Shown here piece by piece: positions 21,831 to 33,296 of a DNA stretch of 52,867 nucleotides. Positions within the stretch are counted from its first letter, which is position 1. Each line of letters starts with the position of its first letter. The position numbers and the translations under genes are program-made. The stretch covers positions 1-52,867 of the forward strand of contig JAUCBJ010008950.1 in assembly GCA_032718475.1 (NCBI GenBank), read 5' to 3'. Source of the DNA: Nemertoderma westbladi. Lineage: Eukaryota; Xenacoelomorpha; Nemertodermatida; Nemertodermatidae. The notes below the pieces were generated by a model. The model did no database searches, was not told where the DNA came from, and saw only the letters and a list, made by a program, of their open reading frames with translations.

Positions 21831-23467
21831 CTAGGACGAGCGAACTCGGACAGTGGAAATGAGATCCTTCCAGGCTTCCCGATTCTCCATAGTTGTCGCA
21901 ATTTCGTTTCTCCCAAGTTCAGTATCCCTTTCAAGTTGATCTATATATGTTATGGCAGGTCGTCCACGACTATGCTTTCCAGGAGTTGGTTGCCAGAGAA
22001 GTAGATCTGGTATGACCTCGTCTTTACTTCGCCAGCAGTGCCCACTGAATCTTAATCTGCGTTCACGGAGGGTGGTTGATACAGGTGGTATTGTACCATA
22101 AAGCTCGGCATTTGTCATGTGTTGTCTCCAGCTGATGTTTAGGGCTGCCCTTAGTAGTTTTGTGTAGCAACCATCAATTCGTTGTTCAAGTGATTTAGTC
22201 AGTGTCCAGGTCTCACCCCCGTATAAAAATACACTTTCCACTATGGCTCGAAAGAACTTAGTCTTCAGGTGCCTGGAGAGATCTGATTTCCAGATGGTAT
22301 CCATTTTTGATAGAGCTACCCAAGCCTTTGCTTCCATGATCCAAGGTACTGGAAGTCATCGACCTTCCTTAGTTGATTATTATCAATGGTTGTCAAGTTT
22401 CCATCAACATTAAAGGTCATGAATTCGGTCTTGGTAGCATTTATATACAATCCAACCTCCTTAGCAGCCCTCTCCACTTTATTTAGTAGAAGCTGTGCAT
22501 CTGCTAGCGTATTAGAGAGCAGGGCGATGTCATCCGCAAAGTCGGTGTCTGTGACTGTAGTTGCTGGATATCTACTACTTCTGCGTTCTTGAAGTGTGAA
22601 TCCCAGATCTTCACCCTTTGTGGCCGTCCTCATTGCGTAATCCAGCACAATTACAAATAGTAATGGTGCTAATGTGTCACTTTGCAGTACGCCAGCCAGG
22701 ATTGAGAAAAACTCAGTTTCACCATCTGGTGAGAGTAGCTGCGCTTCTGTGTCACAATATAACAATCCAATGCCAGCAACAATTACTTCTGGTATTCCAT
22801 AAGCTCTTAGGATTTCAAGCATTTTACCTCTATGGATGGAGTCGAATGCCTTCTTGAAGTCCACAAAAGTCATGACTGCGGGGAGATTCTTTGACTTAAT
22901 TCCTTCAATCAGTCTCCGTAGTGCAAGTATCTGAGCTATTGTTGATCTACTTGGTCGAAATCCGTTTTGGCTCTTACGCAGTAGTTTCTCTATGTGAGGC
23001 CTAATCCTATATAAAATCATTTTATTGTATATTTTGGCAGCTACCACAAGCAGACAGATCCCACGATAGTTTGTTGGTATGCCGAGGTCTCCTTTCTTGG
23101 GGAGAGGCTTTAGTTGACCTTTAGTCCAAATTGGTGGTGGCTTTTCCCCTTTTAACATCCGGTTGCAAACATTCAATAATGGTCTATTTAGCACTCCAGT
23201 TTTCCATACCTCCGCTGGGATTTCATCTAATCCACTCGCTTTATTATTGGACATGCTTTTAATGCTTCTTTGGAGTTCGGCAGGTGTGAAGTCCCCTGTT
23301 TCTATAGGCCTATGTCTTGTCATATATTTTCCTTGTAGGGCTGACCTCGATGTTTGGTGGCTGCCCAAGCAAGTTGCTGAAATGATTTTTCCACTTCCCA
23401 ACACGTTCTTCAGGACTATCGGCTTTGAGGCGCCCCTTTGCACAACTTTTCCGACCAGATACCTCAT
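21831..23467 (-). pseudogene. LINE reverse transcriptase and C-terminal domain
   Basis: The RT part (open 22316-23467) has motifs KASGLDEIPAEVW, LPKKGDLGIPTNYRGI, QNGFRPSRST, TFVDFKKAFDSIHR, GVLQSDTLAPLLF and DFADDIALLS, with the catalytic YADD-type box as FADD. After a frameshift at about 22335 the C-terminal part (21831-22337) continues with FLYGGETWTL and RLRFSGHCWR, the usual tail of such LINE proteins. In GVLQSD, S replaces the common G (GVLQGD). The enzyme would copy LINE RNA at a nicked target. This copy cannot do so. Confidence 0.92.
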
Positions 23468-24978
23468 TTACAGTTTGCCAGGTAAGTCTTGATTGGTGCT
23501 GTATGTGAGCAGTTGTTATTGCTTCAGTTTTATCCTGTATGTACTTTTCCTGGCTGATGTTGTAGGCCAATTTAAGATCGTCCTTAGCTTTCTCAACCTT
23601 GTTAATATTTTCGGTTGTTGGTTGTTCGGTTTTAACTTTGTAGGCTATCTTAAGATCCTCTCTCTTACAAGTAACCTCAGAGTTTTGCCATGGCACATAC
23701 TGTTTTCGTTTCGGTTTCTGGGGGATATGCCTCTTAGCTGATTTCTTGTGGGCTGTTATTATATTCTGGTATATTGAATCAGTGGATTGGTCTTCATCCA
23801 TTGACTGAAGTGCTTCAAAGCGGTTTTGAACTTCTACTGTATAAGCATCCCTTACAGCATTGTCAGTTCTGAGTTTCTCCCAGTCATAGTTGATTTGCTT
23901 GCTTGTCCTGGGTTTGCTGGCTCTCAAACTGAGTCTGATCTCTGCAGTGACAATTCTGTGGTCCGAACCAATTAGGTTGAACGAGCTGTATGCCTCGCAG
24001 TTGATCATGCTATTTCTCCACTTTTTGTTTATAAGGATGTAATCCAGTTGTGCTTTGGTTCCATTAGGGTATTGAAAGGTCCATAGCTTCCCCTTACTCT
24101 TTTCGAATGTGTTGTTTGTTGGTATCAATTCACATTCTTCCATTAGGTCTAAAAGTAAGTACCCATTTCTGTTAGAACTGGTGTTATAGGTGTAACCCTT
24201 GATGTCTTCTGGGCCAATTTGCGCATTCAGGTCACCAGCAATGACTTTAACATTGTGTTTCAGGATGTCCTTAATAAGTCCAGTCAGTTCTTCATAAAAC
24301 TTGACTGCTTGTTCTGGCTCTGATGCATTGGTTGGACTGTAGCAACATATAACTGTTGTCTTGGGATTCCCATCAAATGTTGCGATCATAACCCTGGAAT
24401 TTATAGATTCGATGTTGTTTAGGGTCTTAAGTGCAAATGGGCTTAGCAGAATTCCTACTCCACCAATTGATGCATTGGACGAGTTTCTTACTGCTGAGCT
24501 TGTTACTAACGTCCATCCATTTCCAATGTCATTGTACTTCATGGCAGTGTCTTCATGACAAATCCGATGTTCTTGGATGCAGATGATGTCGATGTTATAT
24601 TCCATTGCCAGAGCGACCATGTCACCCTGTTTGCTCTGTGCTTTCAACGTGCGTGCGTTCATTGTAGCAATCTTTAGTGTCTTTTTACATTTCAACAGGT
24701 TGGTTCTTCTTTCTTCTCTGTCTTCTGTTCCAGTAGCCAATTTATCGACCCCAGCCTGGTGTACCACTGAGGGACGCGGTCCTTGTTGACCCGGGCGACG
24801 ACCGAGCTGGTATTTCTCCTGGAGGGTTCTCATACTCATATCTTTCAGTTGCGGGAGTAAACCGCTTGTGGTCGCAACTCCTACAAGCGTCTTCGCAGTA
24901 GGTCGCCGTTGGTTGATTACCTTCCGCCGACCTTGTCAGCATGTCTAGCCGTTGGTTGATTACCTTCCGCCTATCCAT
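23310..24978 (-). pseudogene. LINE N-terminal region and APE endonuclease
   Basis: A short N-terminal frame starts at ATG 24978 and is separated by an indel (about 24830) from the endonuclease frame (to 23310). Endonuclease motifs in order: TMNARTL (catalytic Asn), IICIQEHRI (catalytic Glu), CCYSPTN, IAGDLNAQIG, QLDYILI and GSDHRIVTAEI. All expected catalytic residues are visible. A linker runs into RT with a frameshift at about 23315. The nuclease nicks target DNA to prime reverse transcription. The fragment at 2505-3475 is related but diverged. Confidence 0.9.
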
Positions 24979-25338
24979 GGCCTACAGCCCTGCTGCCGAC
25001 TGTAGGGGTCCTTTTGTTACACCCTGAACCAAGTGTGCCTCCTGGGTTAGGTTACCTAACACTGGTAGAGGAGCATCCAGTATAGACATGGCGGGGCTTG
25101 TATCATCTCTAATGCAGATGCGTATCAAGCCTTTGCCTTCAATGGTGCCCTAGGCGCTATAGCCCTCAATGACTTATTTAGTTGACGGGGCTGAACCAAC
25201 CCACTCTTGATCAACTAAATAATGAATAGGCTATGCTTATCGGGCCTGCCCTACTGGGCTGACAGCTACAGGTAGTACCACATTACTGCCATAGTGGTAG
25301 CAGGATCTGGGGACCTGACCTGACCTGAATATTAAATA

Positions 25339-25607
25339 AGTTTAGGTTTATACTGTATATTAATTCATTGCGTGAATAATGGTCACATATGGACATAATT
25401 AATCAATATTAACTTGAATGATATTACTATACTATAATGTAAGTCTAATATCTATAGTTCATTCACTTTAAATATTGATCTCTCGCATATACTGTAGAAG
25501 CAATGAACGTGACGACAGATATCTATAATTTAACATTATACAGTATGTACAAGTAGAGTCAAGTCGAGTCAAGTCAAGTAGAGAGAGCTTAAATAATAAT
25601 AATAATA
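25339..25607 (+). promoter_or_regulatory. Polinton intergenic region upstream of the capsid gene string
   Basis: AT-rich DNA between the integrase stop and the first penton-like gene. Just before the ATG are a run of AAGTC/GAGTC-like pentamers (about 25552-25582) and an AAT repeat (25590-25607). As the only long gap before a gene string with 0-5 bp spacing, it is the likely place for the promoter. No single element is proven. Confidence 0.4.
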
Positions 25608-26570
25608 ATGGCCATAGATACCTATATCACTCTAGTTTCAGATAGCTCATTAAACACATACCCCAATAATAGCCCTAGCGAGTTTACTGTTGATTTAGCT
25701 GATATTGGTCCAAACGCTAAAATTGGGGTTGCTGAAATCCAATACCAAGCAACGTACATTAATATTACTCTGCAAACTCAAATCTCGCTGTCAATCGGAG
25801 TAGATGCAAAAGATGCCAAATCATACAGTGTTTTTCCTGGTATGCATAGCTATATTCAAGTCATTATTGATGATATAAATAAACTGTTTAATTCTGAAGC
25901 GAAATATAAAGATTTCGAATTCATTTTTAATACAAATAATTCTAGAATTAAATTTAAATTTCCTAAAAAGTTGAAAAAAATACAATTAAGTCTACGCGGT
26001 GATTTAATACAAATTCTAGGCTTAAAACAATTATTGGATCAGAATCATCCGGGTATTCCGAATTGGGATATATACAGTACCACTACCGTAGATGAATTAA
26101 GCAATATAGAACAACCGATATTAATTTTAAATTATAGTGGACCAAAAATTTCAGAAATTGGTATTTTACATTTTCCGGAGCCAATAAATATTACTCGTAA
26201 TAAAGACACGATCTTCATATATACAGACATAATTGAAAGCTCTTTTGTTGGTGGTGACGCTTTAGCTCCGCTCTTAAGAACCTGTCCTTTAACTGAATTA
26301 AATCGGAAATATTTTAATCACGAATACGAGAACATTTGCTATTATTCATTGTTGAATAAAAAACTAAAAACAATCTTAATTACTTTATGTGACGGTCAAG
26401 GTGAATTAATTAATTTCAACGGTGGTCACACTGTTATAACACTTAAGTTTAACACGCAGTGGTGGTGGATGAATTCTATGTTAGGTTACCGAGTAACTCG
26501 TGTCCAATTGATTTTCCTCATAATACTAATAGTAATTATCAGATCAATTTTCATGGTGCCTTACCTATAA
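25608..26570 (+). pseudogene. Polinton penton-like minor capsid protein, copy 1
   Basis: From ATG 25608 the product resembles the Polinton minor capsid (penton-type, single jelly-roll) family. It has an N-terminal phrase LNTYPNNSPSEFTVDL followed by IGVAEIQY, the family pattern of a Ser/Asn-rich strand then a V.L.E..Y strand. It ends ITLCDGQGELINFNGGHTVITLKF. The second gene repeats the same plan, so this is a tandem duplicate. The proper stop has been lost: homology ends at about 26456 and the frame reads on, out of register, over the next gene to 26570. It would form capsid vertices. The N-terminal coding part looks undamaged. Confidence 0.75.
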
Positions 26571-27310
26571 ATCCAAACGAAAACTGGGTGGTTGGTATAA
26601 AAAGTATATTTTACTTAGCAATGTTACCGTCCATGTATAACAATGTAGAGAATGTTATTTTATTAAAAAAAGGGGAAAAAAACTTTGAGGATACACTTCC
26701 ATCCAGTTTGTTCTACAGTATTAATGACATTATAGATTATTTTAACACTGGCGCGTTGAAAGATAAATTACAAATAGTTAAAAATACTCAGCAAAATAGA
26801 TTGCAATTTATTTTAGGGAAAACTGTAAGAGAATTATTTATAGGACAACAATTAGCCTATTATTTTGGAATTACTGAAAATAATCTCGGAGCGAATTTAA
26901 ATCCAAATTTTAAAATTATTTTTAAGACGAAAAATAATATAAAGGGTTATTTAATAAAAATTATCGGAAATGAAGAAAAAACTTACCAAATGGTATTTTT
27001 ATGTCCTCAACCACCCAATTCTATTCCAGAACCTAAGTCGAACATGTACATGACTACTAATATAATTGAAAATGAATATATTAATAATTTTGGTTTAGCC
27101 TTACTTCGTCGAGTCACGATACCTGATGATGTGAAATATGGCAGTGTAATAAATAAAGAATTTGCCAAGGATACAATTCATTATATCCCAGTAAAAAAAT
27201 CATATAAGATAACTTACATTCATATTGAAATAACAGACAAAGAAGGAAAATATTTAAATTTTGAATACGGCACAACTTCTATTACCTTACACTTTAAAAA
27301 AATGAATTAA
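26459..27310 (+). CDS. Polinton penton-like minor capsid protein, copy 2
   Basis: The frame is open to TAA 27310. It starts with the family phrase FYVRLPSNSC...NTNSNYQINF, then NWVVGIKSIFY, and ends YLNFEYGTTSITLHFKK, matching copy 1 and Polinton penton proteins. No ATG precedes the conserved start: a GTG-GTG-GTG-GAT run (26459-26470) sits where the start is expected, so the initiator probably decayed from ATG to GTG. Otherwise about 280 residues are intact. The next gene begins on the base after the stop. As a pair, copies 1 and 2 could have formed hetero-oligomeric vertices (inference). Confidence 0.75.
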   Translation: MVVDEFYVRLPSNSCPIDFPHNTNSNYQINFHGALPINPNENWVVGIKSIFYLAMLPSMYNNVENVILLKKGEKNFEDTLPSSLFYSINDIIDYFNTGALKDKLQIVKNTQQNRLQFILGKTVRELFIGQQLAYYFGITENNLGANLNPNFKIIFKTKNNIKGYLIKIIGNEEKTYQMVFLCPQPPNSIPEPKSNMYMTTNIIENEYINNFGLALLRRVTIPDDVKYGSVINKEFAKDTIHYIPVKKSYKITYIHIEITDKEGKYLNFEYGTTSITLHFKKMN

Positions 27311-27718
27311 ATGGATTCCGATTTATTTCAAAGATACAGTAAACCTCAATATGGTGGTGCAGACTCTAATCTTGCTGTTTTTAAAGGTGGTAGAACTACG
27401 AGAGGCTCAACACAAGTTCCTGTTTTTCGAGGTGGTTCATATATAGACCCTTACGGTTAACAAATTGGTGCATTTGGTCCAAACTTAAAACAACGTCGAT
27501 TTCAACGTTATCGGAGAGGTATGCAGACAAATCAACACGGGGAAGGAATATTTACAGATGCTTTATCTACATTGAAGAAATTTGGAAAGCCATTAGCAAA
27601 AAAAGTTTTACAAAAAGCTTTACCATTTACCACAAAATTTATGAGACAACACGTAATACCAAAAGGTAAGCGGGTCCTACATCAGCAGGCTAATGTGGTT
27701 ATTAATATAAAGCATTAA
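27311..27718 (+). pseudogene. Small basic virion-core/pVI-like protein, interrupted by a stop
   Basis: The frame starts at ATG 27311, directly after the penton stop. It is cut by an in-frame TAA at 27458-27460, then stays open to TAA 27718 (135 codons overall). The N-terminal part has two Gly-Gly sites (VFKGGR and VFRGGS) resembling adenain-type cleavage sites. The C-terminal part is basic and helical (LKKFGKPLAKKVLQKALPF), like the membrane-active or core proteins of adenoviruses and Polintons. Function is inferred from composition and position between penton and MCP genes. Confidence 0.55.
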
Positions 27719-27723
27719 ATAAA

Positions 27724-27876
27724 ATGAAACCATCAACAAGATCGGGTGTAGAAAAAGTTTATAGAGATTTAAAGCGACCGACTAAGCCAATGTCTATGAA
27801 CTTACATCATTGCCGTAGTAAAAATAGAAAAATAAAAAAAGGCAAACTCAAACACTGCGAAAAAAGTATTTTTTAA
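27724..27876 (+). CDS. 50-aa basic Polinton protein of unknown function
   Basis: An intact short frame begins 5 bp after the previous stop and ends 2 bp before the MCP start. The product is rich in Lys/Arg with two Cys and two adjacent His in its second half (LHHCRSKNRK then LKHC). Position and size fit the small conserved ORFs beside Polinton capsid genes. A structural zinc site or core role is possible but not shown. Confidence 0.55.
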   Translation: MKPSTRSGVEKVYRDLKRPTKPMSMNLHHCRSKNRKIKKGKLKHCEKSIF

Positions 27877-27983
27877 TAATGTCAATTATTAAAGAATTAG
27901 ATTTATTTTCTACACAGCCAATACAAACTGAATTTAAAGCAAAGCATTATGAAAGAATTTACCCGGTATCTAGTCTCAGAAGC

Positions 27984-29040
27984 TGTTCGCGGTATTTCAA
28001 CTTTTCTTAACGCGAGTTGAATATTTTTTGGATTTAATTTAAATGAATATTCCGATATCACTACTGGGTGCGGGAACATGGGATTTGGGCACATTCAATG
28101 GACTGGGGGCGATTTATGGGCGAATATTGGGGCGACTTACGGGGTATGGGACTCATTTCATGTATTTAAGGACCACGGGTGGGAGGAAAAGTTAACCAGT
28201 ATTCAGGTTTCCCTGATTACTATTAGGCCTAGCCAACTTCCTGCTGCCTGTAGAGGTGGATTTGGTAACTCGCTAGGTCTAAAGGACAAGGACTGCCCTT
28301 AGCGGTCCCTGGCCAACAGCAGTTATTACGAGCCTGAATAAGGACTCGGAAAGTCTGCTGCTTGTGTCAGGGATTTGCGATGGGAACTGACGACAGACCC
28401 CTAGCCAAGCCGTACCGCTTTCCTGATGACCGATCCCTTCAGGGTTCGGGAAGGGTGGGACGGACACGCAAACGGGTCCACTGACACAACAGACCCCTAT
28501 CCAAGCCGTACCGCTTTCCTGATGACTGATTCCTTCGGGGTTCGGGAAGGGTGGGACGGACACGCAACCGGGTCTACTGACTGGACCGACCCTTAGCCAA
28601 GCCATACCGCTTTCCTGATGACCAATCCCTTCAGGGTTCGGGAAGGGTGGGACGGACACGCAACAGGGTCGACCGACACCGACACTACGGTACCAAGACT
28701 AGGACCGAGGGAAAATTGGGGAACATTAGTTAGGTTAAAATCTGAGCGAACAGTGGGTAATTAAATAATGTACCGTAGAGATTTATATTGTCGTGTTATA
28801 TTATTGTGAATATTTGGTGTATATTGGTTTGGGGAAGCCCAACTTATTCTCAATCAAGATTCAACCGTAGGGAAGTTACATTAAAGAGTATATCCAACCA
28901 ATGAAACTTTTCTCAACCGCAATCTTGCATTTAAGAACGTATTCCTTCTCCACAATCAAACTGGCCGGGATTCCGTGGTCTGCAAAGTTCCGCCTCCAGC
29001 GTCGGCATTTTCCCCCATGGTGTCGGGAATAACGGCAACA
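27984..29040 (+). repeat. 5' LTR of BEL copy 2
   Basis: 1057 bp, TG...CA ends. It contains three tandem units with the dyad CCCTTC-GGGGTTC-GGAAGGG (at about 28434, 28531 and 28627) and a TATA-like GTATTTAAGG at about 28160. It matches the LTR of copy 1 and the pieces of its own 3' LTR. Confidence 0.93.
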
Positions 29041-29174
29041 AAATTGAGAATAAAACGCGGCCAACTTCAACTTGGATGATTCAGGATTACCGTTCGGGTA
29101 GTCCAGGCTGAATACAAGACCTACGAAGAACTATTTTACGACATCGCATATCTAGCTATCGACGAGGCGCTACA

Positions 29175-30995
29175 ATGACGACAAATAACGTATCCGATAC
29201 CAATGAGATGGATCACCACACAGACTCGGAAACCGACGAGGTACCGAACATCAAGAACATGACCCATCGACTAGGCGCTCTCAAAGGCGGAGTCACTCGA
29301 GCATATCAACGTATAGAGAAACAACTAAGGGGAGTCGAAACCCCCCTCAACGAGATACAGACTCAGCTACAGAATATCCGAAGTATCTTACAATGATATG
29401 AGAGGATGATACAGGCACACCAAGAACTCATCCCCGCCACCGATCAGGTAAACTACCCCAGACTGGAAGAACACGTTGTACATCTAGATGAGTTCCGCAA
29501 ACAACATCGGAGGACCCTCAGCCTCGTGAGAGGATACAAGGAACAGTACTATAAGAGAACTGAAAGAACAGACGCAGAATCGGTGCGAACCTCCAGCACC
29601 AGGACAGCAATTCATCGTAAGAGAACGGGGTCCTCGAGGCACCAGCACTCCAGCGCTAGGAGCGAGATGTCCAGTTCAGCACGCAGTTCTCAAAGGGGTC
29701 AGCCACTCCGAGATCAGCTACGAGAACAGAGGGCATTGGCCCTTAAAGCTCGAATGGAAGACGAATATGTTCAACTGCAGATGGAACAGGATGTATTAGC
29801 AGCCGAAATGCAAAAACGAGAGGCCAAACAACAGGCCGAACAAAGTAAACGAGAGGCCGAACAACAGGCCAAACAACGTGAACGAGAGGCCAAACAACAG
29901 GCCGAACAACGTGAACGAGAGGCCAAACAACGTAAACGAGAGGCCGAACAACGTAAACGAGAGGAGGAACAACAGGCCATACAACGTGAATGAGAGGCCG
30001 AACAAGAGACCGAACAACGTAAAATAGAGGCAGAAATGCGTAAACAACATGCCGAGGCCCAAGCGATTCTCATCCACAAAAAGAATATGGATATTGCGAA
30101 ACTCGCGGAATACGAAGCCGCACTCATAGAACGGGATCTCCAACTATATGAGGACTGGGAAAGGGGTATAGAACAGAACTATGAACCAATCCCGGTCGCG
30201 GAATTAGAGAAGTCATTTACGCCACCGGCGGCGAAACCTCCGAAACCCGAGTTCCCGCCTACCATACAGTCTACGTTATTGGCACAAGCACCGGTATTCC
30301 ATCCCCCACCGGTTACGCTTAAGAATGAGGAACCCTATTTCCCATCCAACCCCACGATACCGAGCGTTCCCAAGTACGAGCCTGAAAAGGATTTGGAACA
30401 GGATGCCACCCCTCGATCCAACAATCCGTTTACATCCACACCACAAATCCGTAACCGCGTCATCGTTAAAACTCCACCTCTCATCGATCCATCGTGCATG
30501 GGAGAGAGTGCTAATAACTATAATCCTCCTAGTCATTCCACTTCAGACGACGTCGGCATTATCCGGGCATTGGAAAACCGCCTGGCTATGCCCAAGATGG
30601 ACATCCGCACCTTCGAGGGAGACCCCGTCGATTACCTCGGATTCAAGAAACGGTTCTTCGCTCAGATTGGGTCAATGGATATAACTGACGCACAAAAACT
30701 GGTATATTTATCCCAATACCTGGGTGACAAACCACGTCGAATCATTAAATGTTTCGAGGGAGGATCTCATGAAGCATACTATGATGCATGGAAAACTCTA
30801 GACAAAAGATACGGAAATATCGGGACTATAATTAATAAGACTCTCGAGAAACTGATACAGGACGCTGGATCCCTATGGGACCCACAGAATATCCAGGAGT
30901 TCTCGGATTCCATGAAAGATGCCTACTACACTCTAAAACCATTAAATAAGGAGGAACAAGTAAACAACATTCTAAACCTCCGACAGATTGCCTGA
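29175..30995 (+). pseudogene. BEL copy 2 Gag
   Basis: The frame from ATG 29175 has in-frame TGAs at 29394-29396, 29991-29993 and 30993-30995. Each sits where copy 1 or the repeat register has CGA. Parts: helical N-terminus, Arg/Gln/Glu coiled-coil repeats (REAEQQAKQRE type, about residues 215-290), Pro-rich linker, DUF1759-like capsid region (TFEGDPVDYLGFKKRFFAQI, then KLVYLSQYLGDKPRRII). The frame continues in register past the last TGA, through another at 31065-31067, into the knuckle-protease region, supporting a fused Gag-Pol. The remains of the small upstream ORF overlap the start as ATGA. Confidence 0.88.
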
Positions 30996-31085
30996 AAGTT
31001 CCCCGGATGGCTGCAAAGCAAGTGGGCATATAAATGCATAGATCTCCGACGCAGACACCCAGATTGAGATCCCAGTTTCCTCGAA

Positions 31086-33257
31086 ATGTCGGCATTCCTA
31101 GATGATATCTCCGAAGCCATGAATGACTCAATGTTCTCCAAACAAAGTCTCTCCAAGTTAGACCGAATAGAGAACAACTCCAGGAGCAGGACACCCACTC
31201 CGAAACCGAGATTCCGTCCCCCTCCAGTGAGTACGATGGCTATCACCATGGCCGAGGATTCCGACGACGAGGACTACGAGGAACCGACATCAGCCGAGGA
31301 ATGGGCCTGTTATCTAGCGAATTGGGCACCCGAAAGGGAAGGCACCACAACCTCCCTTCTATGTCTTTTCTGCGGAGAGAAACATAAGGTGGAATTCTGC
31401 AGAAAGTTCCAGTTTGCTGAACTCGTCCCATGCTTCGAGGTGATAATGAAACACCGAGGATGCTTCCGGTGTCTCGGAACAGGTCACTATGTTCGGATTG
31501 CGACCAAAGATCGTGCTGCGCAGTCTGTAATGACCTATGTCATCACACACTCCTCCACATCCCTGCGAACTTCGATTTTACCACCCTCCCGTTCCGGATC
31601 GAAGCCAAACGAAGAGGAGAAACGAACCACGTCTCTAAAGGTACCCGGACGATTCAACGGAGGGAAACCAATCCGTTTAAGACCTCCACCGATGTATCAC
31701 ATGTGACAAATATCTCAGCTACGATGAACCTTATAAACCGCCGTTACATGGTCTTCGTCAAAGTGATCCCAGTAAGAATTCAAGGGGTCGGGAAATCTTT
31801 AACAACGCTCGCGTTCCTTGATAATGGGTCGGATGGAACCATCATCGACCGGGATTTCCTCGAACAACTAGGCCTAGACTACGAACCTTGCAAACGGCCC
31901 ATACAAACTATCACCAACCATAGAGAAATAGAGTCCGGGGAGGTGCAACTCAAGATGGAAGGAGTTATGAAGGGTTACGAGACGGTCAAGCTGACGATCA
32001 AGAACGCCTTGGTACACACCGATCTCCGAGTGCGGTTCCGACAATCAGCTGAATACGCACCCCTCATACAGCTAGACCGGGAAGATGTAGACCTATGATG
32101 TCTACCATTGGACGTGAACCGAATCACCCTATTGATCGGACTCGACACACCGGAATTACACATACCCACCGGAGATGTCGCCCGATCTGTAAAGCCGGAT
32201 GACGGCTTTTACGCAGAACGCACGATCATGGGATGGACACTCTGCGGCATCAAAGAGGAGACTACAGACACCTTTATATATCTCCCTAAATGTCAGATTA
32301 AAGAGAATGCAACATCTGTGGGTTATTGTTCAGCAACAGACCTGGACGAGGATTTATTCCTAGAGACTGAGAAAACCCAGCAGGAAATGACCAAATACTT
32401 TAACCTTGAGACCCAAGAGTTTGCTGAAAAGGACGAGAACCCGTCCGAGGAAGATCAATATTGTATTGACATCCTTGATCAGGCCATGTTCAAAGACGGA
32501 CATTGGTGTTCGCCCATGCTGTGGAAAGACCCAGATAAACCGATGGCAAATAATGCCAACATGGCCCTTAGGCGGCTCAAAGGAATCCTACGCCGGTTGA
32601 ATGACCAACCCGAGATAAAGGAGAATTACAATAATGTAATCAAAGGATATCTAGAAGATGGATTAGCGGAAATGGTACCCCGGAATGAACTGCAAGGGGG
32701 TAGACGGACGTATTATCTCCCAACCCATTATGTGGTAGAAGCCAAGAAGGGCGGTAAAATCCGGGTAGTAAATGATGCTGCTGCTATGTATCAAGGCGAA
32801 TCCCTGAACAGCCAACGGCGATACAAGCTTCTTATTTTCTAAGGCTAAGACAGTATCCGGGGAATTCGTAGCAACGATACCGAGACTTGAGCTACAGGCC
32901 GCAGTTTGGGCAGTGAGGCAGAACCCCATGGTCATGCGGAACCTACGAATCCCCATCGAATCGCAACATTTCTGGGTCGATTCGAGTATCGTTCTCTACT
33001 ACCTCCACTCACCATCACGGCGACACACCACTTTTGTAGCGAACCGAGCCACGGAGATAAAACAGTGCACCGGCCGAGAACAGTGGCACCATGTAAATGG
33101 GAAAGAAAACCCAGCGGACTTATCGAGCAGAGGCGCCACCCCACGACAGCTCGGTAAAAGTAAACTCTGGCTCACCGGCCCGGAATTCCTACAGCAACCA
33201 CAATTAACCTGGAGTACCCGATTCGATCCCGAACTCGATAGCGGAAAATACTCATAA
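31086..33257 (+). pseudogene. BEL copy 2 Pol with RT core deleted
   Basis: The sequence keeps the first half of the zinc knuckle, then a one-base frameshift at about 31497. Next come the retropepsin with LDNGSDGTIID, a TGA at about 32096-32098, and the N-terminal RT region up to ESLNSQ (about 32815). That point joins directly to the end of the RT/RNase H linker (SFLFSKAKTV in copy 1). Compared with copy 1 about 0.95 kb is missing, including TCDIKAMF and FYVDD. RNase H continues from about 32820 to a TAA at 33255-33257. The copy cannot encode RT and would need help in trans. Confidence 0.88.
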
Positions 33258-33296
33258 GACAACAAGGAGATCCGTAAAGTCCATAGAAGCGCCACA

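Larger units (their letters stand above)
21816..25328 (-). mobile_element. Non-LTR retrotransposon (APE endonuclease + RT), 10-bp target duplication
   Basis: The near full-length LINE lies on the minus strand between copies of ATATTAAATA (21806-21815 and 25329-25338). It ends 3' in a short TAG trinucleotide tail rather than poly-A. One protein of roughly 1000 aa would have carried a small N-terminal region, endonuclease, RT and a C-terminal domain. It is now broken by at least three frameshifts (about 24830, 23315 and 22335). It landed exactly on the stop codon of the Polinton integrase. Clade is not assigned; the tail and FADDIALLS motif would fit RTE-like or related clades. Confidence 0.92.

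Noticed and set aside
22386-24789. Plus-strand frames across the LINE at 21816-25328
   Set aside because: Shadows of endonuclease and RT; no independent domain.
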